Of a DNA stretch of 64,000 nucleotides, positions 7,631 through 15,548 are shown piece by piece; the first letter of the stretch is position 1, and each line of letters opens with the position of its first letter. The notes under the pieces were generated by a model that searched no databases, was not told where the DNA came from, and saw only the letters and a list, made by a program, of their open reading frames with translations. The stretch is from Planktothrix paucivesiculata PCC 9631 (lineage in GTDB: Bacteria; Cyanobacteriota; Cyanobacteriia; Cyanobacteriales; Microcoleaceae), in contig NZ_LR735021.1 in NCBI RefSeq assembly GCF_900009265.2, positions 126,436 through 190,435 on the forward strand. The letters run 5' to 3'. The position numbers were made by a program, and so were the translations under genes.

Positions 7631-9697
7631 ATGCACTATCAATATACTTTGTTCTTGCAGCCCGACGAAGAACTTTTACCTCAAATTGTTTTACTTGATC
7701 ATCCTCAATTTATTCCTCTATTAAAACAATGGAAAAGCTCCACCAAATTTGGGTTTGATATTGAGACTTTTTCCTCCTCAGCAGAACCCAACAGTGCTTT
7801 ATTTCCCCATCAAGGAGAAATCCGCATTCTTTCTTTAGCTATTCCAACTGGTAAAGGAATCAAAGTTTTAGTCATTGATTTAGGATTTGATCCCCAACAA
7901 AGAAATGAGATTAAACAACAGTTGTCTCAATTGGGATTTTGGGAAATTTTTCAGGAAAGATTAGCGAATCCTCAAGTAGAAGTTGTGGGTCATGCCTTAA
8001 ATTTTGAGCAACAATGGATGCTCGTCAAATATGGTTATAAAATTCGGGGAATCCAAGATACAAAGTTGATGAGCCAAATCTATTGGGCAGGTCTTGATCC
8101 TTGGTTAGATAAAATTAACAATAAACCTCACTCCTTAGCTTCTGTATGTTGGAGGCTCGGCATTACAATTGATAAAACCCAGCAAACATCTGATTGGGGG
8201 TGGGGTGATAAAAGTGGTGGTAAATTAAGCCGTAATCAACTTAATTATGCAGCTTACGATGCTGAAGTTGTGTTGCACGTTCATAATCAACTTGAACCTT
8301 TATTAAAAGAAATTGGAGTTTGGAATTCTTACCAAGCAGAATGTAGTGCTTCTCCTGCTTTTGCACAAATGAATCATCGAGGAATGCCTGTGAATGAGGA
8401 GGTTTTACTAGATGTTATTCGTCAATATGAAAGTGCTTATCAAGATTTAATTGAGAAATTGGGAACTACATTTCCTGAAGCAGTTCTTCATCTTTATTCA
8501 ACCAAAGAGTTACCCAAACTCATTAATACTCAATTTCAGCTTAAGATTTCTCAAGCAAATGCTGATACTTTAAGCCAATATTGGCAAATCCCAGAATTAA
8601 GGTTAATCTCAGTGATTAAAACCACAAAAACCTACCTGGATTATCTGTACAATCTTCAAGAAGTATTAACAGAGGGATATGTTAGAGGAAGTTATACCTT
8701 AATTAATAGTGCTGCTTTTGGACGCAGCAGTTGCCAGAATCCCAACCTACAAAATCCCCCTAATCCTAGTAACTTTCCCTCTGAACTTACTGCTTATAAT
8801 TTGCCCCCGATTCGTTCTGTTTTTGTTGCTCACCCCCAAACCCAATTAATTATTGCTGACTTATCTAAAGCTCATACCCGAATTGCCTGTGAAGCATCAG
8901 GAGATCAAGAATTAATCGAACGATTTCACTCACAAAGTCAAGAAGTTTTCTGTTCAATTGCTGCTAAAATTGCTCAAATCCAAGGATTAGGGAAAGATTG
9001 GACAGAAGAAAATATCCAGCTTTGGGTTAAAGATAAATCCCACTTCAATCACAAAACGGCTGCGATGTTACGCTCTATTAGTAAAACAATTCATTATGGT
9101 TGTTTAAATCTCCAAGGCTATAAAACATTTCAAAAAACCATCAGAACGGGAGGAAATATCAATTTAACCGATGAACAAGCTAAAACGAGTCAATTAGGTT
9201 GGAAAAAAACCTATGCGGGTGTTGCTAATTTCTGCCAAAAAATTATTCAACAAGCTAATAGCACTCTACCTCCTGTTTTAGGAATTGAAGAGATTAAAAG
9301 TCGCACAAAATTTGGCTTAGGTTATGTCCGTTGTTTGACAGGACGAGGCGTATTTCTGCCTAAATATCCTCAGAAGTTCAGTCAACAGAAAAGCCTTAGT
9401 GTTCAAGGGCCAGATGCAACAGCCGCCTATTGGACAATGGCAGAAGCCGATATTATTAAGAAGGCGCTGGGTGAGCTTGTAACTGTTTTAGATCAGCATC
9501 CCCATTGGCAAGCTCATCTCGGAAATATGGCTCATGATGAAATTGATGGGATTGTTAGTGCTGATCAAGCTCTAGCTTTTGCAACAGCAATTCAAAATGC
9601 CATGAGAAATGCCATGAGCCAATTTATTAAGAGTATTCCTGTTGACGAGGGGGAAGAACCGAGTCGTTTGATTTATGACTCTTGGGCAGAAAAGTAG
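7631..9697 (+). CDS. polA: Family A DNA polymerase (Klenow-like), with atypical active-site residues
   Basis: 688-residue DNA polymerase I homologue without a 5' nuclease domain. The 3'-5' exonuclease domain has FDIETF (D43, E45), GHALNFEQQ and YAAYDAEVV. The polymerase domain has the template motif SSCQNPNLQNPP, motif A IIADLSKAHTRIA (D410), motif B LRSISKTIHYG (R481, K485, Y489) and motif C AHDEIDG (D636, E637). Catalytic Asp, Arg and Lys are kept, but aligned to E. coli Pol I the steric-gate Glu710 becomes His, Phe762 becomes Tyr and Tyr766 becomes Asn. It lies between clamp-loader genes, and no DnaE/PolC alpha subunit is present, so it may be the polymerase served by this clamp. That partnership is an inference. 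Confidence 0.9.
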   Translation: MHYQYTLFLQPDEELLPQIVLLDHPQFIPLLKQWKSSTKFGFDIETFSSSAEPNSALFPHQGEIRILSLAIPTGKGIKVLVIDLGFDPQQRNEIKQQLSQLGFWEIFQERLANPQVEVVGHALNFEQQWMLVKYGYKIRGIQDTKLMSQIYWAGLDPWLDKINNKPHSLASVCWRLGITIDKTQQTSDWGWGDKSGGKLSRNQLNYAAYDAEVVLHVHNQLEPLLKEIGVWNSYQAECSASPAFAQMNHRGMPVNEEVLLDVIRQYESAYQDLIEKLGTTFPEAVLHLYSTKELPKLINTQFQLKISQANADTLSQYWQIPELRLISVIKTTKTYLDYLYNLQEVLTEGYVRGSYTLINSAAFGRSSCQNPNLQNPPNPSNFPSELTAYNLPPIRSVFVAHPQTQLIIADLSKAHTRIACEASGDQELIERFHSQSQEVFCSIAAKIAQIQGLGKDWTEENIQLWVKDKSHFNHKTAAMLRSISKTIHYGCLNLQGYKTFQKTIRTGGNINLTDEQAKTSQLGWKKTYAGVANFCQKIIQQANSTLPPVLGIEEIKSRTKFGLGYVRCLTGRGVFLPKYPQKFSQQKSLSVQGPDATAAYWTMAEADIIKKALGELVTVLDQHPHWQAHLGNMAHDEIDGIVSADQALAFATAIQNAMRNAMSQFIKSIPVDEGEEPSRLIYDSWAEK

Positions 9698-9725
9698 TTA
9701 ACAATTCAGTTATCATTTATCAGTC

Positions 9726-9750
9726 ATTAGGTTACTTTATTTAACCTAAT
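9726..9750 (+). terminator. Hairpin between polA and holA
   Basis: Perfect 9-bp inverted repeat, ATTAGGTTA and TAACCTAAT, with a 7-base loop. It lies in the 105-bp gap between polA and holA and has no clear U-tract, so it may be an RNA processing or attenuation structure rather than a full terminator. Confidence 0.35.
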
Positions 9751-9802
9751 CAGTATTAATTTTTAGTTGAATTACTGACTTTTAGAAAAGGAGAATTTTG
9801 CC

Positions 9803-10762
9803 ATGCCTGTTTATTTGTACTGGGGAAATGATGATTATCTAATAGAGCGTCATATTAATCAATTACGCAGAAGTATTGTTCATCCGGGCTGGGAATCTTT
9901 CAATTTTTTCAGTTATCCGTTTAGTCCAGATCACTTCAAAGTTGCTCTTAATGATATCCGCACTATACCAGTTGGTGCTGGGGGACGCTTAGTAATTCTT
10001 TCCAATTGTACTGAGTTGAAAACAATTAATAACGCACTCTTAGAACAGTTTAAGCACATCCTGAAAAATTTACCAGAAAGCAATCATTTATTATTCACTT
10101 CTCTAGGTTCATTAGATCAACGGCTTAAATTTACTAAGCTACTTTGCCAATTTGCTACAGTTCAAGAGTTCTCTTTAATTCCATCTTGGAATACCCAAAA
10201 GCTAACAGAACAGGTTAAAGATACTGCCTCCAGTATGGATATTTCTTTATCTCATTCTGCTGCTGCGCTCTTAGCATCTGCTGTGGGAAATAATACCCGA
10301 TTATTATACCAAGAATTAGAGAAACTTTCGTTAGTTACTATGGGAAAATCCATTGATATTCACGCTGTAGAAACTTGGGTTACTATTACAACAACAAATA
10401 CCTTCCAACTTGCTCAAGCTATCTGTGTGAAAGATGCCAACAGAGCTACACAGGTTTTTACAACGCTTCTGAATCATAATGAACCCATTCTCAAGATAAT
10501 TGTGACTCTAAGCAGCCTATTCCGCACTTGGTTAGCCGTTAAAGTCATGGTTGATGAAGGTGAAACGGATTCTCGTGCTATTGCTGCTGTTGCCGGAGTG
10601 AGTAATCCTAATCGAGTTTACCACATCAAACAAGAAGTTGCTTCTATTTCTTTAACTCGGCTGCAACATATTCTGACTCAATTATTAGACTTAGAAATTC
10701 TTGCTAAAACCCATGAGGATGCCACACTATGTACGAGCCAAATTATCAATCTTTGTCATTGA
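9803..10762 (+). CDS. holA: DNA polymerase III delta subunit (clamp opener)
   Basis: 319-residue HolA-type protein beginning MPVYLYWGNDDYLIERHI, the usual delta N-terminus that contacts the clamp. The AAA+-like domain lacks a P-loop, as expected for delta. The collar domain contains NTRLLYQELEKLSLV. A strong AAAGGAG ribosome site lies at 9787-9793. Delta opens the beta ring in the loader. The holB start codon overlaps the last 34 bases, indicating translational coupling. Short for the family but complete. Confidence 0.88.
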   Translation: MPVYLYWGNDDYLIERHINQLRRSIVHPGWESFNFFSYPFSPDHFKVALNDIRTIPVGAGGRLVILSNCTELKTINNALLEQFKHILKNLPESNHLLFTSLGSLDQRLKFTKLLCQFATVQEFSLIPSWNTQKLTEQVKDTASSMDISLSHSAAALLASAVGNNTRLLYQELEKLSLVTMGKSIDIHAVETWVTITTTNTFQLAQAICVKDANRATQVFTTLLNHNEPILKIIVTLSSLFRTWLAVKVMVDEGETDSRAIAAVAGVSNPNRVYHIKQEVASISLTRLQHILTQLLDLEILAKTHEDATLCTSQIINLCH

Positions 10763-11769
10763 TTAACTTTCCCAAATTTTCACCTCTTTCTGAAATATCT
10801 AATCTCAATAGTATTAGAAGTCAATCAATCCCCACTCAACTCCTCCAAAAAGCAATTGCAATTAATCAAGTTCCTACTGCGTTTCTCTTTACTGGCTCTA
10901 ATGATCTCGAAAAGCGACAAATTCTAAAGTATTTTCTCCCCCTGTTGCTACATCATTCTCAGAGTTCAGAAGCCCTAGAAAATTGCAGGTCTCTAATCGA
11001 GGTAGGAAATCACCCCGATATTTTATGGATAGAACCGAGTTACCTTCATCAAGGCAATTTGATCTTAAAGAGTATTGCTTGCCAAGAGCAACTAACATTT
11101 AAACACTCTCCTCAAATTCGCATTGAGCAAATTCGAGAAATTAATCAATTTTTAGCTTATCCTCCCTTGACGGCTTCTGTTAAAATTGTTGTCATTGAGA
11201 ACGCTGAATTAATGAATAATAATGCTGCTCATGCCGTGTTAAAAAGGCTTGAAGAACCTGGAAAAGCGACGTTTATTTTATTGGCTTCTCATGCTGAACT
11301 TCTCCTGCCTACCATCTGCTCACGTTGCCAAATTATCCCTTTTAAAAGTTTGAGTTTGTCAGAAATGAGCGAAGTTTTGCAGATGAATGGATTTTCTCAA
11401 ATTTGTGAACACCCTGATATTCTCCACATGGCACAAGGCAGTCCAAATCAGGCTTGTGAGATTTGGACTGCAATCATTAAAATTCAAGAAATTGACTCAA
11501 CTTTACTGCAACTTTCTTTCTTTAATCAAAAATTGTCTCAGCTTCTTATTGCTGCTAAAATGGTTAGCCAATCCTTAGATTATTCATCCCAAAAGTGGCT
11601 ATTAAGTTATTGGCAATATCAATTTTGGACGACTCAGCGTAACCGAAAAAAAATCGAGATTTTGGAGGCTGCTAAACAAACACTTAATCGTGCTTCTAAT
11701 CAGTTAGTTTGGGAAGTTTGCTTGTTAAAATTAGCGGAGCAATCAGGAAAGGCTGATGCCTTTCTATAA
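10729..11769 (+). CDS. holB: DNA polymerase III delta' subunit
   Basis: 346-residue delta'-like clamp-loader subunit. It has a degenerate P-loop position (FLFTGSNDLEKRQ, no GKS/T), as is normal for delta', then VKIVVIENAELMNNNAAHAVLKRLEEP (DnaX-like AAA core) and the arginine-finger motif ICSRCQIIPF. The collar region follows. It starts inside holA (ATG 10729). With DnaX and HolA this completes a minimal loader (gamma3-delta-delta') on the plasmid. Confident by motif set and gene order. Confidence 0.87.
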   Translation: MYEPNYQSLSLINFPKFSPLSEISNLNSIRSQSIPTQLLQKAIAINQVPTAFLFTGSNDLEKRQILKYFLPLLLHHSQSSEALENCRSLIEVGNHPDILWIEPSYLHQGNLILKSIACQEQLTFKHSPQIRIEQIREINQFLAYPPLTASVKIVVIENAELMNNNAAHAVLKRLEEPGKATFILLASHAELLLPTICSRCQIIPFKSLSLSEMSEVLQMNGFSQICEHPDILHMAQGSPNQACEIWTAIIKIQEIDSTLLQLSFFNQKLSQLLIAAKMVSQSLDYSSQKWLLSYWQYQFWTTQRNRKKIEILEAAKQTLNRASNQLVWEVCLLKLAEQSGKADAFL

Positions 11770-11796
11770 AGACAAGTATCAGTTGAAGATAAAACG

Positions 11797-12348
11797 ATGA
11801 ACCATTCTACCACTTTATATACTCAGAAAGTTTCTCTAAGTGACCTCAATATTTTAGCCTTTCAACTTAGAGAAGCCGGAGCTAAGTTTCGCTCTACCAT
11901 TCATAAGCACGAAGCCACAATTGTTTTCTCAGCTTTACCAACATCTGCTTTATCCATTTTAGGGAAAAGCCAAGAAGCTAACACGAATGGAGACACTTTA
12001 CTCCCTGAACAAGTTTCTGCATCAACGCCAGAAAAGTGTTTTAAATCTGACCCTGAAGAAACAACTGTTATCAATGGATTTGAAAGGGAAAATTCAGATG
12101 ACCTCATAGCTTCAAAAAGCGATGAAGCTGTGCAGGATATCAAGGAATCTGTTGAGCCTACTCCAGAACCTTCTTCCAATCCCAATCCGATAACTGATTC
12201 CTTAGCAACGGAGAAACAACTGTTGAAATTGAGTAAAACAAAACTCAAAAAGTTAGCGCATCAATACAATATTGAAGGTCGAACTAAATTAGACCATCAT
12301 CAATTAGTGAGTGCCTTAGCTCATCTAGTTCCACTCAACAAATTATAA
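11797..12348 (+). CDS. Hypothetical protein with C-terminal Rho-N/SAP-like motif
   Basis: 183-residue protein starting 27 bases after holB. Residues 1-50 form a small folded region (SLSDLNILAFQLREAGAKFR). The middle is acidic and Ser/Pro-rich linker. The C-terminal 40 residues (LSKTKLKKLAHQYNIEG to LVSALAHL) look like a Rho N-terminal/HeH/SAP helix-extended-helix nucleic-acid-binding motif. Position between holB and ssb suggests a replisome accessory or DNA-binding adaptor. No specific function can be assigned. Confidence 0.6.
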   Translation: MNHSTTLYTQKVSLSDLNILAFQLREAGAKFRSTIHKHEATIVFSALPTSALSILGKSQEANTNGDTLLPEQVSASTPEKCFKSDPEETTVINGFERENSDDLIASKSDEAVQDIKESVEPTPEPSSNPNPITDSLATEKQLLKLSKTKLKKLAHQYNIEGRTKLDHHQLVSALAHLVPLNKL

Positions 12349-12438
12349 GGGATTAAGTTCAAAACTCATCATGAAATGCCTAAAGATTGATAAAGGCGCT
12401 GTCGCGCTATTTTCAAGAGATTTCACGAGGAAAATATC

Positions 12439-12846
12439 ATGTCAGATAATCTCAATGTTATTAACTTAGTTGGTCGGGTAGGTCAACAACCTGAAACTCA
12501 ATATTTCGAGAGCGGTGCTGTTTTAACTAAGCTGTCTCTTGCTGTTAATCGACGCAGTAATAAAAAAGACAGCGAGCCGGATTGGTTTGCGCTAGAAATT
12601 TGGGGAAATATTGCTGAAGTAGCTGCTAATTATACAGATAAAGGCAGTTTAATTGGAATTCAAGGAGAACTCAAACTGGATGAATGGATTGAACAAACTA
12701 CGGGTCAACAAAGAGTTAAACCTGTAATTCGAGTCCATAATTTAGAATTACTAGGATCTAATTCTAACTCCAATTCCCGCACTCATACCTCCGATAATTC
12801 TGACACTACTTCTTCAATTCCCGACGAAGATACCAGTGACTTTTAA
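12439..12846 (+). CDS. ssb: Single-stranded DNA-binding protein
   Basis: 135-residue SSB: MSDNLNVINLVGRVGQQPET, LAVNRR, DWFALEIWGNIAEVAANY and GSLIGIQGELKLDEW are classic OB-fold SSB segments. A Ser/Asn-rich linker leads to an acidic tip DEDTSDF, a modified version of the DDDIPF tail that recruits repair and replication proteins. It coats ssDNA and here belongs to the plasmid replication block. A rho-independent terminator follows directly. Confidence 0.92.
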   Translation: MSDNLNVINLVGRVGQQPETQYFESGAVLTKLSLAVNRRSNKKDSEPDWFALEIWGNIAEVAANYTDKGSLIGIQGELKLDEWIEQTTGQQRVKPVIRVHNLELLGSNSNSNSRTHTSDNSDTTSSIPDEDTSDF

Positions 12847-12860
12847 GATGTCGGACTAAA

Positions 12861-12900
12861 AAAAATCTCTCGGAACTTTTTAGGGTTTCGGGAGATTTTT
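12861..12900 (+). terminator. Rho-independent terminator after ssb
   Basis: Stem of 16 pairs (AAAAATCTCTCGGAAC with GTTTCGGGAGATTTTT, two G-U wobbles) and an 8-base loop. The 3' arm ends in a T-run. It closes the ssb transcript 15 bases after the stop codon. Confidence 0.8.
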
Positions 12901-12950
12901 GAATCACCAAGCTTTTGTTAACCATTAACTTAAACTAGGACAAATAAACC

Positions 12951-13385
12951 ATGAATAATGCACAATTGAGAGTCCGAATTAATTCTCTGCAAACCAACCA
13001 TACTCAAGACGGTACTTTAACCATTTCTGGAGACTCTTCCTTTAAGTATTACGACCGAGGTGGGTTTAAAGTTCGTTCCTTACAATTTCAAGCTTATGGG
13101 GAAGCCGCCGTTACACTTAATCAGGGCGGAGTGGGCGCAGTTCATGTTTTATCAGGACGGCTGAGTATTTTTAAGCCTAATGATAGCCATCCCAATCATC
13201 AAATGTTGCTTACCGTAGAAAGAACTGTAATTATGGGTGAGTCTACCGATTTTCAATCCACTTCTGCTAGTGCTGAGGTTCCTACTTCCGAGTCGGTTCC
13301 CACAGTTACTAATACTCAGTCTGTTCCTGTTCCTACTACTAGCAATGGCAAAGCCACCGCAGATTACAGTGCTATTCCTTTTTAG
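12951..13385 (+). CDS. SSB-like OB-fold protein with DYSAIPF tail
   Basis: 144-residue protein with N-terminal beta-rich region (QLRVRINSLQTNHTQDGTL, VRSLQFQAYGEAAVTLN, VHVLSGRLSIF), then a low-complexity Ser/Thr/Val/Pro linker and the C-terminal peptide DYSAIPF. The domain-linker-acidic/IPF tip layout is that of bacterial SSBs, although the OB core is too divergent to call by motif alone. It lies directly behind ssb but with its own terminator, so two SSB-type proteins with different tails are encoded. It could act in replication restart or mobilisation. Confidence 0.6.
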   Translation: MNNAQLRVRINSLQTNHTQDGTLTISGDSSFKYYDRGGFKVRSLQFQAYGEAAVTLNQGGVGAVHVLSGRLSIFKPNDSHPNHQMLLTVERTVIMGESTDFQSTSASAEVPTSESVPTVTNTQSVPVPTTSNGKATADYSAIPF

Positions 13386-13417
13386 TTAACTCACTATTAA
13401 TTTTAGCCTTAACTTAG

Positions 13418-13447
13418 CCAGCAGGAATAACCTGTTGGTTTTTTTTT
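13418..13447 (+). terminator. Rho-independent terminator
   Basis: CCAGCAGG pairs with CCTGTTGG (one G-U pair) around a 5-base loop and is followed by nine T residues. It ends the SSB-like transcript. Confidence 0.85.
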
Positions 13448-13517
13448 GTTGGTTTCTTAGCCGTTGATTAAAAAGGCTCTGACGAGCAAGTTGCAGTAAT
13501 GAATTGAGAGAAATTGA

Positions 13518-13745
13518 ATGATTACTGTTACCATTTCTCATAATGCTGCTAATGTTGTTGGCTCTTTATCTCAACGAGCTATCAAGACGTTACAACAAGC
13601 TGATTTTTCTGTTGTCAGACAGGAAGCTTCTTATGGGTTTACAAATAGTTTAACAATCCCCTTATTTCCTCAGTTTGGTTTAACTTGGAAGGGGGTTAAA
13701 AACTGTTTAGAGATTGCAGGTTATCAGGTCAATATTATTTGCTAA
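13518..13745 (+). CDS. Small hypothetical protein
   Basis: 75-residue protein (MITVTISHNAANVVGSLSQR...). No domain recognised. It is flanked on both sides by good terminators, so it is an independent short transcription unit inside the replication block. The absence of overlap with any better frame and the terminator placement support it as a real gene. Confidence 0.55.
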   Translation: MITVTISHNAANVVGSLSQRAIKTLQQADFSVVRQEASYGFTNSLTIPLFPQFGLTWKGVKNCLEIAGYQVNIIC

Positions 13746-13755
13746 TCATTCTTGG

Positions 13756-13795
13756 TTATCCTGGCTCATTCAACAACAGCCAGGATAATTTTTTT
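13756..13795 (+). terminator. Rho-independent terminator
   Basis: Perfect 11-bp stem TTATCCTGGCT/AGCCAGGATAA with an 11-base loop and a run of T residues. It lies 10 bases after the preceding stop codon. Confidence 0.9.
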
Positions 13796-13816
13796 ATTTG
13801 AAAGGAGCAACATACA

Positions 13817-14215
13817 ATGATGTACAATCAACAGTTAAAAGTTGTTATTAGCGGTTCTCGAAGTTTGAAACAGCTTCCCAAAGAGGCAATTGCAACAATT
13901 CAACGGATAATTCAGCTTAATGCTATTATCTTGATTGGGGATTGTTATGGGACAGATTTTTTAGTACAAACTTACCTACAACAAGCGGGTTATCATCAAG
14001 TTAAAGTTTTTCATATTGGTAAGTCTCCTAGAAATAATGCAGGATTTGTTACTGTGAAAATTAAGGGTTCGTACAGTGAACGCGATCGCATTATGTGTTC
14101 AGAGGCAGATTTTGGTTTAGCTATTATTCAAAATAATTCCCCAGGAACTCTTAAAAATATTCAACGAATGCCCCATCGAGTAAAGGTTATTAGAGTTCCT
14201 GTTAATTTCCCTTAA
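13817..14215 (+). CDS. SLOG/YAcAr-like Rossmann protein
   Basis: 132-residue protein with KVVISGSRSL, IILIGDCYGTDFLVQTYLQQAGY and SERDRIMCSEADFGLAII. This is the pattern of the SLOG superfamily (YspA/YAcAr, related to LOG and the DprA Rossmann core), which bind nucleotides or nucleotide-derived ligands. A strong AAAGGAG lies ahead of a double ATG. In plasmids and phages such proteins often act as ligand sensors or processing enzymes. The exact ligand is unknown. Confidence 0.65.
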   Translation: MMYNQQLKVVISGSRSLKQLPKEAIATIQRIIQLNAIILIGDCYGTDFLVQTYLQQAGYHQVKVFHIGKSPRNNAGFVTVKIKGSYSERDRIMCSEADFGLAIIQNNSPGTLKNIQRMPHRVKVIRVPVNFP

Positions 14216-14219
14216 AGTT

Positions 14220-14253
14220 AAGGAAGTCTACCTAGAATTAGTGAGACTTCCTT
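14220..14253 (+). terminator. Bidirectional hairpin between convergent genes
   Basis: Perfect 10-bp inverted repeat AAGGAAGTCT/AGACTTCCTT with a 14-base loop between the stops of two convergent genes. It probably terminates both transcripts. Confidence 0.6.
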
Positions 14254-14259
14254 GAATAA

Positions 14260-15252
14260 TTAGAAATGAGAATCAGGTTTAAGTTGCCATTTAGGATGCT
14301 TAATAGTATTGATTTTTTCAGTCGATAAGACCTGATTAGATTCAATAGAATAGCCCCGTCGTTTTAATTCACTTTGAATCTGGTAAAGTTCTAATTGGAA
14401 CTCCTCAATAATAGCTTTTATCTCCTCATTAATGGCGGTTTCCCAAGCTTCTCGACTAATTAACCCCACCGGACTTTGATTTAACTGGCGTCTTTTCTCC
14501 TGAATTGCTTTTTGCCCTTGTTTCAAGACTTGATTATATTGATGAATTAGCAGTTCTATCCAAACTTGATTTTCTTTTTGATTGCGTTGTTCAGGGGTAG
14601 ATTGAGGATGATCTAACACATACTTAGTTAGTTCTTCTAATACCCAAAACTCACGACTGGCGTGTTTAATTCCATCGGGGTTTTCTTGATGACGTTGTTG
14701 GCTATAGACTTCAAATTTGTGGGAAATTTGCCATTTGTATTCAGGATAACGAATGATTTTTCCGGTATAAAATCCTGTCATTATTGTTAAAATGATTCCG
14801 AGTAAGGGGACAATATAGATAATCCAATCGGTATCTTCTCCTTGAAAACGCACATAAAATAGAGTGGCTGCATATTCCACAATTAAAAGCCCAGTGGCAA
14901 AAACAACAAAGACTTTTGTTTTTTGATGCAAATAATCTTTCAAAACTGCATTAAAGACCATTTGTTCTGCTTCTGCACGGGCTGCAATTAGTTGATTTTT
15001 GGTTCTTAGAGCGTTTCTTTTTTTGGCTTCTATTTGCTCTTGATCATGGTGAATATCCCGTTTAATACTGGAAATTGCCACATCATAAGCAATAGCCCAT
15101 TCTGTAAAATAAACGAGAGGAAAACTAACTGCGATCGCAATAACCCAGCGCCATTCGCCAGGAAATCCCGCTAAAGCCGCATAAGGTGCTCAACTATTCA
15201 TTAATGCAGCAATTGTGATACAGAAAAGAACGATAAATTTGTGTAAGTTCAT
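14260..15252 (-). pseudogene. Membrane protein with coiled coil, in-frame TGA at codon 21
   Basis: The natural frame starts at ATG 15252 (MNLHKFIVLFCITIAALMNS, signal/TM-like), hits TGA at 15192-15190, then reads on without interruption through two more hydrophobic segments (EWRWVIAIAVSFPLVYF; VFVVFATGLLIVEYAATLFY) and a third (IIYIVPLLGIILTIMTGFY) to a long charged helical C-terminus. After the stop, the only usable restart is GTG 15081, which loses the first TM regions. One base change (TGG to TGA) would explain it. Function unknown. It follows the vWA gene on the same strand, so both belonged to one operon. Confidence 0.7.
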
Positions 15253-15290
15253 AGGATAATTTTCCTCACAAAGTAAGATGGATTAAAAAT

Positions 15291-15343
15291 TTAGGAAAGT
15301 GTACTAAAGTAGCATTGAATAGAAAATAGCAACACTTTCCTAA
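15291..15343. repeat. 12-bp inverted repeat in intergenic gap
   Basis: TTAGGAAAGTGT (15291-15302) and ACACTTTCCTAA (15332-15343) are perfect inverted copies with a 29-base spacer. It sits just after the stop of the 64-residue minus-strand gene and before the membrane-protein start. It could be a processing hairpin or a miniature element. Confidence 0.5.
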
Positions 15344-15349
15344 CAAAGT

Positions 15350-15544
15350 TTACTTGTTCGACTGGGAAGGATAATTAACTTGATACCGTCGCTTCATTTC
15401 TAAGGCATACTTTAACGGGGCTAAAATCGTCAAGTTTTGGCTTAAGCGAGGGTAAAGCACAAAGATATTGGGGAGTTGTTCAGGTAACAACTTCTCAGCA
15501 ATAAATTCCTGTAAAATCACATCTTCATCAAATTTAGAAATCAT
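15350..15544 (-). CDS. Small hypothetical protein
   Basis: 64-residue protein (MISKFDEDVILQEFIAEKLLPEQ...), starting 4 bases after the stop of the upstream vWA gene, so it is clearly part of that operon. No known domain. The spacing and coherent composition favour a real gene. Confidence 0.5.
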   Translation of the reverse strand: MISKFDEDVILQEFIAEKLLPEQLPNIFVLYPRLSQNLTILAPLKYALEMKRRYQVNYPSQSNK

Positions 15545-15548
15545 AGGT

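Noticed and set aside
7631-7700. A clamp-binding peptide in the PolA N-terminus (YQYTLFLQ)
   Set aside because: It resembles the QLxLF consensus only loosely and lies at a strand of the exonuclease domain; not strong enough to claim.
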